Assembly (NCBI GenBank): GCA_021731215.1
Contig: JAKFXU010000007.1
Coordinates: 1-15,734 of the forward strand
DNA length: 15,734 bases
Direction of reading: 5' to 3'
DNA from: Rhodoferax sp.
GTDB taxonomy: Bacteria > Pseudomonadota > Gammaproteobacteria > Burkholderiales > Burkholderiaceae_C
The position numbers and the translations under genes were made by a program. Positions 1 to 6,021 of this stretch are shown here, in pieces (positions within the stretch are counted from its first letter, which is position 1; the number at the start of each line of letters is the position of its first letter). A model generated the notes under the pieces. The model was not told the origin of the DNA, searched no databases, and saw only the letters and a list, made by a program, of their open reading frames with translations.

Positions 1-1
1 C

Positions 2-1075
2 GGCCTGCGCGTCAATACGCTGCGCAGCGCCTCGGCCGACGCCAGTTTCCGGCGTTACTTCCGGGTCGATTCGGCGCAGGGCAGCTGCATCATCATGGAT
101 GCGCCACCGGCGCAGGAGGACTGCCGCCCCTTCGTCAAAGTCGCGCAACTGATGGCAGCCGCCCAGTTGCGGGTGCCGCAGGTGCTGGCGTGGGACCCCG
201 CCCGCGGCTTCATGCTGCTGACCGACCTGGGGACACAGACCATGCTGCAGGTGATCCAGCGGGACAACGCGCAAGCCAACCAGGGCCTGTACCTGCAGGC
301 GGTTGACGCGCTGATTGCCTGGCAAAGCGCCTCCCTGCCGGGCGTGCTGCCGCCCTACGATGAAGCGCTGCTGCGGCGTGAGCTGGAACTGTTTCCGGAC
401 TGGTATCTGGCCCGGCATCGCGGCGTGGCGGTCGAGGGCGAGCTGCGCCGCACGCTCGATGACGCGTTCAAATGCATCATGGAACGCAACCTGGCCTGGC
501 CCAGCGTCTACGTGCACCGCGACTTCATGCCGCGCAACCTGATCGCCCCCACGCTTGTCACTGCGTGTACTGCGCTGCCCCCCGAGGGGGCCGTGCCTTG
601 CTTGGGGCGGCCCGGCGCGGCGGCAACCCCCGCGCTGACCACTTCGTCTGCTGCGCTCGGCGCACGCCTGGGCGTGCTGGACTTCCAGGACGCGGTCTAT
701 GGCCCCATCACCTACGACATTGCCAGCCTGATGCGCGACGCCTTCCTGAGCTGGGACGAAGACTTCTGCCTCGACATCACGATTCGCTACTGGGACAAAG
801 CGCGCAAGGCCGGGCTGCCGGTGGGCGACGACTTTGGCGAGTTCTACCGCGGGGTCGAATGGATGGGCCTGCAGCGCCACCTGAAAGTGGCCGGTATTTT
901 TGCCCGCCTGACGCTGCGCGACGGCAAACCGCAGTATCTGGCCGATACCCCGCGCTTCATCCACTACATCCGCGCCACCTGCGCGCGCTACCGCGAGCTC
1001 AAACCGCTGCTGCGCCTGATCGAACGGGTTGAGGGCATCGAAGCCCCCAGCGGCTACGCCTTCGGTCGGGTTTAG
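2..1075 (+). CDS. amgK: AmgK-type N-acetylmuramate/N-acetylglucosamine anomeric kinase (5' end missing)
   Basis: This is an aminoglycoside-phosphotransferase-fold sugar kinase of the AmgK type, which phosphorylates the anomeric carbon of MurNAc/GlcNAc in the cytoplasmic peptidoglycan-recycling route that bypasses de novo UDP-MurNAc synthesis. The reading frame is open from base 2 with no stop, and its first visible residues (ASADASFRRYFRV, then IIMDAPP) belong to the N-lobe, so the true start lies upstream. Visible motifs are the catalytic loop HRDFMPRN (about 521-541), the metal-binding DFQDA (about 680-694), and the family C-terminus with VEWMGLQRHLKVAGIFARL and the YRELKPLL region. About 40 residues rich in Ala, Pro, Thr and Leu lie between HRDFMPRNLIA and LGVLDFQDA, where relatives have only a few; the segment looks like a translated palindromic repeat. 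MurU, the usual partner, is not directly downstream. The family call is firm. Substrate specificity and residual activity are inferred. Confidence 0.85.
   Translation, partial: GLRVNTLRSASADASFRRYFRVDSAQGSCIIMDAPPAQEDCRPFVKVAQLMAAAQLRVPQVLAWDPARGFMLLTDLGTQTMLQVIQRDNAQANQGLYLQAVDALIAWQSASLPGVLPPYDEALLRRELELFPDWYLARHRGVAVEGELRRTLDDAFKCIMERNLAWPSVYVHRDFMPRNLIAPTLVTACTALPPEGAVPCLGRPGAAATPALTTSSAALGARLGVLDFQDAVYGPITYDIASLMRDAFLSWDEDFCLDITIRYWDKARKAGLPVGDDFGEFYRGVEWMGLQRHLKVAGIFARLTLRDGKPQYLADTPRFIHYIRATCARYRELKPLLRLIERVEGIEAPSGYAFGRV
548..667 (+). repeat. REP-like palindromic repeat read in frame within amgK
   Basis: The segment contains a perfect hairpin at 577-591 (GCCCCC, loop CGA, GGGGGC), followed by a GC-rich CTTGGGGCGGCCCGG stretch at 601-615. 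I remember this string, with the preceding ACGCTTGTCACT...GTGTACTGCGCTG, as an abundant intergenic repeat of Comamonadaceae. Here it lies inside a coding frame. About 120 bases, a multiple of three, are read through without a stop. They fall exactly between the kinase catalytic loop and the DFQD motif. Boundaries are estimated from where family similarity stops and resumes. Copies elsewhere in the genome cannot be seen from this window. Confidence 0.6.
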
Positions 1076-1138
1076 GTCAATTCTGGCCCGTCAACAGCAA
1101 GAAAAAGCCGAGATGGTCGATCGGTGCATCGAATCATC

Positions 1139-1175
1139 TTTGCCAAATTTTGCCAAAAGTGCTAGGCTTTACTCT
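1139..1175 (+). promoter_or_regulatory. Candidate parDE promoter/operator
   Basis: Two copies of TTTGCCAAA, at 1139-1147 and 1149-1157, sit 10 bp apart (one helical turn), directly ahead of parD. A possible -35 (TTGCCA, 1140-1145) is 17 bp from a weak -10 (TAGGCT, 1163-1168). ParD-type ribbon-helix-helix antitoxins usually autorepress through short repeated sites over their own promoter, so this is a reasonable operator. No clear Shine-Dalgarno lies between the putative -10 and the ATG at 1176, so the transcript could be leaderless. The repeat is seen directly; its function is inferred. Confidence 0.4.
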
Positions 1176-1418
1176 ATGAGCACCATGAATATTTCCCTGC
1201 CCGATGGCCTGAAGGCTTTTGTTGACGAGCTCGTCCAGAGTGAGGGTTACGGAACCTCGAGCGAATATATGCGCGAGTTGATTCGCCGCGACCAGGACCG
1301 GCGCCAATTCAAGGAGCATTTGCTGGTGGGTATGCGCTCTGGCACTGAAGGCCCGATGGATGCGGCTTTCTTTGCATCCTTGCGCCAGCGGGCGAGCTCA
1401 AAGCGCAAGCTGCCCTGA
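1176..1418 (+). CDS. parD: ParD-family antitoxin of a type II toxin-antitoxin pair
   Basis: An 80-residue protein with an N-terminal ribbon-helix-helix segment (MNISLPDGLKAFVDELV, residues 4-20, then GTSSEYMRELIRRDQ) typical of ParD/CC2985-type antitoxins. These bind operator DNA through the N-terminal strand and neutralise ParE through the flexible C-terminal region. I chose ATG 1176 (MSTMNISLP) because the family begins right before the NISLP strand; ATG 1185 is equally possible, while the same frame runs open from 1029 inside amgK with no family similarity. The stop codon overlaps the parE start by one base (TGATG), indicating translational coupling. The C-terminus (RQRASSKRKLP) is basic. 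The pair is probably autoregulated through the repeats just upstream. Confidence 0.85.
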   Translation: MSTMNISLPDGLKAFVDELVQSEGYGTSSEYMRELIRRDQDRRQFKEHLLVGMRSGTEGPMDAAFFASLRQRASSKRKLP

Positions 1419-1735
1419 TGGCCGTCATAAAACCCGCCTTGCGTAGCCCGCAAGCGCGCGCCGATATCGAAAACGCAATCGATTACTACGTGGTCGAGGC
1501 CCCCCACAGGGTTGATCCTTTTCTTGATGCACTGGAAAAAGCGACAGCGCATATTCAGCGTGCCCCGGGTACCGGTTCGCCCCGTTACGCGCACGAACTC
1601 GACATGCCAGGCTTGCGTTTCTGGCTACTGGACAAGTTTCCGTATGGCCTTTTCTACCTCGAACATGAAGACCACCTGCGCGTGATCCGCCTGGTGCACA
1701 TGAGCCGGGATATCCCTGCCTCGTTGCAGGACTGA
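1418..1735 (+). CDS. parE: ParE/RelE-superfamily toxin
   Basis: A 105-residue protein with the ParE layout: N-terminal helices (SPQARADIENAIDYYVVEAPHRVDPFLDALEKA), a Gly/Pro-rich turn (PGTGSPRYAHELDMPGLRFW), then two C-terminal strands (YGLFYLEHEDHLRVIRLVHMSRD). ParE toxins in studied plasmid and chromosomal systems inhibit DNA gyrase, but some family members have other targets, so the target here is not known. It starts at ATG 1418, sharing one base with the parD stop. It appears full length with no frameshift. The stop codon TGA (1733-1735) lies inside the 5-bp target duplication of the downstream mobile element, so the insertion left the protein unchanged but replaced its 3' flank. Confidence 0.85.
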   Translation: MAVIKPALRSPQARADIENAIDYYVVEAPHRVDPFLDALEKATAHIQRAPGTGSPRYAHELDMPGLRFWLLDKFPYGLFYLEHEDHLRVIRLVHMSRDIPASLQD

Positions 1736-1736
1736 A

Positions 1737-1984
1737 CCTAGATTCCTCAGTTGACCGCTTGTTTTTACCTGTAAGTCCTCATGAACATTGACCTTTTTAG
1801 CTTCGATCAGGTTCACCCATTGGGTGAGAGCGCTACGCACCCGATTGAGCCGCTGGCACCGCGCCTGGGGTCGTTGCTCCTCCTTGCAGGCAGGCGCCTG
1901 CTGCGTCGTCGCCCTTGCAGGGCGCAGCCAAGCCAGACACGCCGCCCGCAGCCCACTCGGGCGCGTCCAACTGAGGAATCTAGG
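1737..1984. mobile_element. 248-bp MITE-like element with IS1380-type ends
   Basis: The element is bounded by perfect 17-bp terminal inverted repeats, CCTAGATTCCTCAGTTG at 1737-1753 and its complement at 1968-1984. It is flanked by the direct repeat CTGAA (1732-1736 and 1985-1989), a 5-bp target-site duplication. The CCTAGATT terminus resembles what I remember of the ISEcp1 ends (IS1380 family, 5-bp duplications). It is too short for a transposase and no convincing coding segment is inside. It is therefore either a miniature non-autonomous element or an internally deleted IS. Internal palindromes lie at 1814-1826 (CACCCATTGGGTG) and 1890-1901 (GCAGGCGCCTGC). The ends and duplication are seen directly; the family is inferred from end similarity. 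Confidence 0.8.
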
Positions 1985-2096
1985 CTGAATCGTTCTTTCG
2001 TTTGCTTGCCGGCCCACGATTGAAAGTTTCTGGGATCGACACCGATACCGACGCATACCTCAAACTCCTGCTGTCACCCTCATCCCAAGGCCCATC
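1985..2096 (+). other. Leader region of rsmE
   Basis: This 112-bp non-coding stretch runs between the right end of the mobile element and the rsmE start. It begins with the second CTGAA duplication copy. An AAGG a few bases before the rsmE ATG (around 2089-2092) is a plausible ribosome binding site. I see no strong promoter hexamers and no structured RNA. Together with the element at 1737-1984 it accounts for the 361-bp gap between parE and rsmE. Confidence 0.4.
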
Positions 2097-2843
2097 ATGC
2101 CCCGCTTTTACTGCCCCACATCCCTCATCACGGGAGAGCTGCTGGAACTGCCCGCCAGTGCTGCCCGCCACGTGCAGGTGCTGCGCCTGCAGCCGGGCGA
2201 CATCATTACGCTGTTCAATGGCGGGCCCGTCACCGCCAGTGACGGCGGCGAGTTCGAGGCCACCATCGAGCAGATGGGCCGCAGCGAGGTGCGGGTGCGG
2301 GTTGGCCCGCACCACCCGGTAGAACGCGAAGCCGCCCGCGCCGTGCATCTGGCCGTGGGCATGCCGGCCAACGAGCGCATGGACTGGCTGGTGGAAAAAG
2401 CCAGCGAGCTGGGCGTGGCCAGCGTCCAGCCGCTGATGACCGAGCGCAGCGTGCTGCGCCTCTCGGGTGAGCGGGCTGATAAGAAAGTGGCGCACTGGCA
2501 AAGCGTGGCGATTGCCGCGTGCGAGCAATGCGGCGGCAACCGGGTGCCCATGGTGCAACCGGTGCTGGGGTTGGCGGCCTGGGCCAAGGCGCGCTCGGCC
2601 GCCAGCACGGGTCAGGCGCTGCTGTTGTCGCTGCGGCCCGGCAGCCAGAGTTTGCGTGAGGCCGTCGCCGGCTGCGCCGACACCGACGGCGCCATCACCC
2701 TTTTGTCCGGCCCCGAGGGCGGCTTGAGCCCGGCCGAGGAAGAGACCGCCCTGGCCTGCGGCTTTGCGCCGGTCACGCTGGGGGCCCGCGTGCTGCGCGC
2801 TGAAACGGCCGCGCTGACGGCACTGGCGGCGCTGCTGGTGTAG
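2097..2843 (+). CDS. rsmE: 16S rRNA (uracil-1498-N3)-methyltransferase RsmE
   Basis: RsmE uses S-adenosylmethionine to methylate N3 of U1498 of 16S rRNA in the small ribosomal subunit. At 248 residues it has the usual family length. It shows the N-terminal PUA-like domain (MPRFYCP, then HVQVLRLQPGDIITLFNGG, about residues 1-75) and the C-terminal SPOUT knot. The knot includes the conserved segment KASELGVASVQPLMTERSV (about 100-119), CEQCGGNRVP, the SAM-binding loop LLSGPEGGLSPAEE and the terminal LGARVLRAETAALTAL. The start at ATG 2097 gives the expected MPRFY N-terminus. It is convergent with the DHDPS-family gene, 13 bp apart, with no obvious terminator hairpin between them. Confidence 0.95.
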   Translation: MPRFYCPTSLITGELLELPASAARHVQVLRLQPGDIITLFNGGPVTASDGGEFEATIEQMGRSEVRVRVGPHHPVEREAARAVHLAVGMPANERMDWLVEKASELGVASVQPLMTERSVLRLSGERADKKVAHWQSVAIAACEQCGGNRVPMVQPVLGLAAWAKARSAASTGQALLLSLRPGSQSLREAVAGCADTDGAITLLSGPEGGLSPAEEETALACGFAPVTLGARVLRAETAALTALAALLV

Positions 2844-2856
2844 CGTGCGCCGCGCC

Positions 2857-3792
2857 TCAGGCGATCTGGGCCAGCCGCCGGTTTTGCCGGGCGGTCAGCA
2901 GCGCGATGTCGGCGATGTCGGCGGCTGACAACTGGGGGCCGGGCTTGCGAATGGCGGCGGACGCGATCACGCCGCGTTGCACCAGCAGGTGCTTGCGCAC
3001 CGCCAGGCCGATGCTGGCCTGCTGCTCGTAGCGCGCCAGCGGCAGGTAAGCATCGAAGATATCGTGCGCTTTTTCAATATTGCCGGCCGCGTGGGCGCGG
3101 CAGACCTCCACCATCATCTCGGGGTAGGCAAAGCCGGTCATGGCGCCGTCGGCGCCGCGTGACAGTTCTTCGGGCAGGAACAGGCCACCGCCGTTGCCGG
3201 TCAAAATCGAGACCCGCTTCACCTCCCCGCGCAGCTCGGCGGATCGGATGGCCGACAGCTTGGCCAGGCCGGGGCAATCCTCGTGCTTGAGCATCACGCA
3301 GCTCGGGGAATGGTTGAGGATGCGCAAGATGACCGGGGTCGACATCTGCACCCCGGTGGCCAGCGGGTGGTCCTGCAGCACCCAGGGCAGGTCCGGCCCC
3401 AGCGTTTCATTGACCATGTCGAAATAGGCCACGATCTGGTCGTCGGTGCGCAGCGTCGCGGGCGGCGCCACCATCACGCCCGCCGCGCCCATGCTCATCA
3501 CGCTTTCGGTCAGCTCACGCATCGGCGCAAAGCCGGGCGCCGAGGCCCCGACCACCACCGGCACCCGTCCGGCCACCCGGGCCAGCACTTGCTTGACAAA
3601 CAGACGCGACTCCTCTGCAGTCAGTTTGCTCGCTTCGCCCATGATGCCCAGCACGGTCAGACCGGTGACGCCGCGCTCCAGGCAGAAATCAACCATGCGC
3701 TCGGTGCTGGCCAAATCAAGCGCGCCGTCGTCGGTGAAGGGGGTGACGGTAATCAGGTACACGCCCGCCGCTGCGGTGTCGAGTTTTTTCAC
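2857..3792 (-). CDS. DHDPS/NAL-superfamily aldolase-like protein, substrate unknown
   Basis: A 311-residue (beta/alpha)8 class I lyase of the dihydrodipicolinate synthase/N-acetylneuraminate lyase superfamily. The Schiff-base lysine is present (VMLKHED, Lys169), as are the GE..KLT segment (MGEASKLT) and GGGLFLPEEL. It is unlikely to be the lysine-pathway DapA. The E. coli Thr-Thr pair position reads Ile-Met (GIMGE), the Tyr133 position reads Gln140, and the Arg138 position reads Ala145 (VLQDHPLATG in place of YNxPxRTG). The proton relay and the carboxylate-binding arginine are therefore absent. It starts at GTG 3792, with AGGAGA (3798-3803, minus strand) at ideal spacing. The GTG overlaps the upstream sensor kinase stop by four bases (GTGA). 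This suggests co-expression with the two-component system, perhaps in catabolism of a keto acid or related compound. The superfamily call is firm; the reaction is unknown. Confidence 0.85.
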   Translation of the reverse strand: MKKLDTAAAGVYLITVTPFTDDGALDLASTERMVDFCLERGVTGLTVLGIMGEASKLTAEESRLFVKQVLARVAGRVPVVVGASAPGFAPMRELTESVMSMGAAGVMVAPPATLRTDDQIVAYFDMVNETLGPDLPWVLQDHPLATGVQMSTPVILRILNHSPSCVMLKHEDCPGLAKLSAIRSAELRGEVKRVSILTGNGGGLFLPEELSRGADGAMTGFAYPEMMVEVCRAHAAGNIEKAHDIFDAYLPLARYEQQASIGLAVRKHLLVQRGVIASAAIRKPGPQLSAADIADIALLTARQNRRLAQIA

Positions 3793-5162
3793 AGAAATCT
3801 CCTGTAGTTGTGTTGTGTTGGCTTACATTGAATACTTGGCAGCGTCAATTTCGCCTCCAGCCCGCCCTGCGGGCGCTGCAGCAGTTCGAGCGAGCCACCG
3901 AAGCGCTGGGTGATGGCGGCGACGATGGACAAGCCCAGCCCGCTGCCTCGACCCGAGCCGCGCCGCCAGAAACGTTGCGTCGCCAGCACCAGTTCGTCAT
4001 CGCTGAGTCCCGGCCCGCAGTCGAACACGCTGAAACTGACCGTCTCCGGCGCGCACCGCACCACCAGCCGGACGCTGTTTTCTGCCGGGGAGTGACGCAA
4101 GGCGTTATCCAGCAGGTTGCGCAGTGCGGTGACGGCCAGCGCCTGGGGCAGTGCCAGTTCGCCGCCGTTGCCGTCGCCGTCGCTGTCGCTGTCGCTGTCG
4201 AGCACGATACGCTCAGGCGCATCGGGGGCTGCATCGCGCATTGCAAGCCGGGCTACTGCGTGGGCCTCTGCAAGGCGCCCGTCATCCCAGGAAAAAGCGC
4301 CTTCCACTTGTGACAGCGTCAGCAGTTGCGAGAGCGTGTGCTGAAGCCGCGCCACGCCCTCCTCGGCGTAATCCATGGCCTCTTCGGTTTCTTTGCCGTG
4401 GGTGATGCGTGCGACCTGCAAATGGGTCTTGATCGCGGTCAGCGGCGTGCGCAATTCATGGGCCGCATCACTGGTAAAGCGACGTTCGCGGTTGAAGGTC
4501 TCGCTCATGCGCGCCAGCAGATGGTTCAGGGTATTGACCAGCGGCAACAAGTCGCGCGACATGGGGGCGCTTGGAATCGGGGTCAAGGCCTCCGGCCTGC
4601 GGCTGGCCAGCGCCTGGCGCAGGCGTTCCAGCGGCAGTAAACCACTGCCAACGCCGAACCACAGCACTACCAGGCTGCCAATCAGGGCGACGACAAAGGG
4701 CGCTGCCGCAGCAAGCATCACATTGCGCAGCAGTGTGTCCCGTTCGGTCAGACGATCGGCCGTGGTGACGCGCAAACTGTTTGTTTCCAGGGTGTAGCTG
4801 CGCCAGTGTTCGCCCTTGATTTCGCGCTCGGAAAAACCGAGCACCGCATTCGCCATGGCCTCGGGTACCGCGCCTGGTGTGCGCGCGATCACCTCGCCGC
4901 GCAGCGATACCTGGCACGCCAGGCCTTTGGCCACCGCTGGCATGCTCAAGGTTGAGGCGCCCGCTGTTCCGCTGCGGCCATCCCATGCGGCCGGATTCTG
5001 CGACATCAGTCCGGCCACCATCTGGGCCGACATGGCCAGGCGCTGATCCAGGGTACGGTGCATTTCCTTGTCCAGGCCGTGCAGCATCCAGAGCGCCACC
5101 CCGCTCCATAGCAGAATCATCGATACGCCGATCATCAGCAACAATCGCAGCCGAAGCGTCAT
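3789..5162 (-). CDS. QseC/TctE-like sensor histidine kinase
   Basis: A 457-residue inner-membrane sensor kinase. Order: transmembrane segment at about 7-28, periplasmic sensor region about 29-145 with no recognised ligand motif, second transmembrane segment about 148-171, HAMP-like linker 172-225, dimerisation/phosphoacceptor helix with FTSDAAHELRTPLTAIK (His235), and ATP-binding domain with N box NLLDNALRHSP (349-359), G1 DCGPGLS (381-387) and G2 GSGLGLSI (406-413). A low-complexity acidic run, DSDSDSDGDGNGGE (322-335), sits just before the N-box helix and is encoded by a 6-bp tandem repeat. The start overlaps the response regulator stop (ATGA) and the stop overlaps the DHDPS-family GTG start. 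All catalytic motifs are intact. The signal sensed is unknown; QseC or TctE orthology is only by general similarity. Confidence 0.88.
   Translation of the reverse strand: MTLRLRLLLMIGVSMILLWSGVALWMLHGLDKEMHRTLDQRLAMSAQMVAGLMSQNPAAWDGRSGTAGASTLSMPAVAKGLACQVSLRGEVIARTPGAVPEAMANAVLGFSEREIKGEHWRSYTLETNSLRVTTADRLTERDTLLRNVMLAAAAPFVVALIGSLVVLWFGVGSGLLPLERLRQALASRRPEALTPIPSAPMSRDLLPLVNTLNHLLARMSETFNRERRFTSDAAHELRTPLTAIKTHLQVARITHGKETEEAMDYAEEGVARLQHTLSQLLTLSQVEGAFSWDDGRLAEAHAVARLAMRDAAPDAPERIVLDSDSDSDGDGNGGELALPQALAVTALRNLLDNALRHSPAENSVRLVVRCAPETVSFSVFDCGPGLSDDELVLATQRFWRRGSGRGSGLGLSIVAAITQRFGGSLELLQRPQGGLEAKLTLPSIQCKPTQHNYRRFL
3798..3803 (-). promoter_or_regulatory. Ribosome binding site that fixes the GTG start of the DHDPS-family gene
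   Basis: On the minus strand AGGAGA lies five bases before the GTG at 3792-3790. It sits inside the last codons of the sensor kinase gene. The next in-frame ATG is far downstream and would delete the first strand of the barrel, so GTG with this site is the credible start. Confidence 0.7.
4161..4199 (-). repeat. In-frame 6-bp tandem repeat in the sensor kinase gene
   Basis: On the minus strand GACAGC is repeated three times, then GACGGC twice, followed by AACGGCGGC. It encodes alternating Asp-Ser and Asp-Gly. A six-base unit can change copy number without shifting frame, so the tract could vary in length by two residues per slippage event. It lies in the ATP-binding domain, in a loop before the N box. 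Confidence 0.75.
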
Positions 5163-5824
5163 GCGCTCACCCTGCTGAATCGGTAGCCCACACCACGTAC
5201 CGTTTCGATCACATCGGCCCCCAGCTTGCGCCGCAGATGATGGATATGCACATTGAGGGCATTGCTTTCGATCTCTTCACTGAAATCGTACAGGCTGTCT
5301 TTCAACTGGTCGGGGCTCAGGATGCGTCCGCGCGCCTGCAGCAGGGCCGCCAGCAGCGCCAGTTCGCGCCGCGATAAAACGACGGCGCGTCCGTGCAGGG
5401 AGACTTCGCCGCTGGCCGGATCAAGGCGCAACGGGCCGTGCTCGATGACATCGACGCTGCGTCCGGCGGCGCGGCGCAGCAAGGCTTGCAGACGGGCCAC
5501 CAGTTCGTCGAGATCGAAAGGCTTCAGAAGATAATCGTCGGCACCGGCACGCAGCCCGGCAACGCGATCTTGCACCGCATCGCGCGCGGTCAATACCAGC
5601 ACCGGCAGCGCCATGCCGCTCGCCCGCAAGCGCCGCAGCAGGCTCATGCCATCCTCGTCGGGCAGCCCGAGATCAAGTATCACCACGTCACAATGCACGG
5701 CCGACAACGCGGCCTCGGCCTGCGCCGCGGTGCGCACACCATCGACCGTCAAACCGTGCGCGCGCAAACCGGCCAGGATGCCGTGCGCAATCAGTTCATC
5801 GTCTTCAATCAGCAACACGCGCAT
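5159..5824 (-). CDS. OmpR/PhoB-type response regulator, QseB/TctD-like
   Basis: A 221-residue two-domain regulator. The receiver domain has the acidic pocket EDD (residues 7-9), phosphoacceptor Asp51 (VILDLGLPDEDG), Thr79 (VLVLTARD) and Lys101 (LLKPFD). The C-terminal winged-helix DNA-binding domain (about 125-218) includes LSRRELALLAALLQARGRILS, the SNALNVHIHHLRRKLG recognition region and the terminal ETVRGVGYRF. It starts at ATG 5824 and its stop overlaps the sensor kinase start by four bases (ATGA), so the two are translationally coupled and form a cognate pair. No good Shine-Dalgarno precedes the ATG. The mobile element at 5850-6021 begins only 26 bp upstream, so its native promoter has been displaced or replaced. 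Targets are unknown; the coupled DHDPS-family gene is likely co-transcribed. Confidence 0.9.
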   Translation of the reverse strand: MRVLLIEDDELIAHGILAGLRAHGLTVDGVRTAAQAEAALSAVHCDVVILDLGLPDEDGMSLLRRLRASGMALPVLVLTARDAVQDRVAGLRAGADDYLLKPFDLDELVARLQALLRRAAGRSVDVIEHGPLRLDPASGEVSLHGRAVVLSRRELALLAALLQARGRILSPDQLKDSLYDFSEEIESNALNVHIHHLRRKLGADVIETVRGVGYRFSRVSA

Positions 5825-5849
5825 AGTGGTTCTGTTGCATTAGGTTAAA

Positions 5850-6021
5850 CCCAGATTGTCCATTAGGCGCACCTGCGGTGCTGTTTGGGTGCAGGCGGCG
5901 CATTGGCGGCCATTTTTGCCCTTCTTCGTTGTCCATAGCCCAAGCTATGGACAACGAAGAAGGGCAAAACTGCCTCGCCACTGCATCCACCTACCCTCCA
6001 AACCCCAATGGACAATCTGGG
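5850..6021. mobile_element. 172-bp MITE-like element with CCCAGATT ends
   Basis: Terminal inverted repeats of 15 bp (CCCAGATTGTCCATT, 5850-5864, and its complement at 6007-6021) are perfect and are flanked by a direct repeat TTAAA (5845-5849 and 6022-6026), consistent with a 5-bp target duplication. The interior is one long imperfect palindrome with a perfect 26-bp stem at its centre. It has no coding capacity. The first eight bases differ from those of the element at 1737-1984 by one base (CCCAGATT against CCTAGATT), and both have 5-bp duplications, suggesting related mobilising transposases, plausibly IS1380-like. It separates the qseB-like start from whatever promoter lay upstream. Because the duplication is AT-rich and short, the exact ends are uncertain by a base or two. 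Confidence 0.75.
5914..5969. repeat. Perfect 26-bp stem hairpin inside the mobile element
   Basis: Arms 5914-5939 and 5944-5969 are fully complementary with a four-base loop (CCAA, 5940-5943). The stem includes GCCCTTCTTCGTTGTCC and its complement. The outermost four pairs are T-A, and no U-run follows outside the stem on either strand, so it is not a standard intrinsic terminator. If transcribed it would form a long duplex suitable for RNase III. Confidence 0.9.

Noticed and set aside
577..591. The GC hairpin in amgK as a transcription terminator
   Set aside because: It is inside the coding frame, has no T-run on either side, and the kinase C-terminus continues beyond it.
1029..1175. An upstream start for parD inside the amgK 3' end
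   Set aside because: The added 49 residues have no family similarity and overlap amgK. The ribbon-helix-helix strand begins right after ATG 1176/1185.
1781..2023. A short plus-strand frame inside the first mobile element
   Set aside because: It runs through the terminal repeat and past the element boundary, is rich in Arg/Pro/Leu, and resembles no transposase or known protein.
2857..3792. Naming this gene dapA
   Set aside because: Key DapA residues (Thr pair, Tyr133, Arg138 positions) are replaced, so only the superfamily is supported.
5914..5969. The 26-bp hairpin as an intrinsic terminator
   Set aside because: No T-run follows outside the stem on either strand, and its location within matched terminal repeats is better explained by a mobile element.
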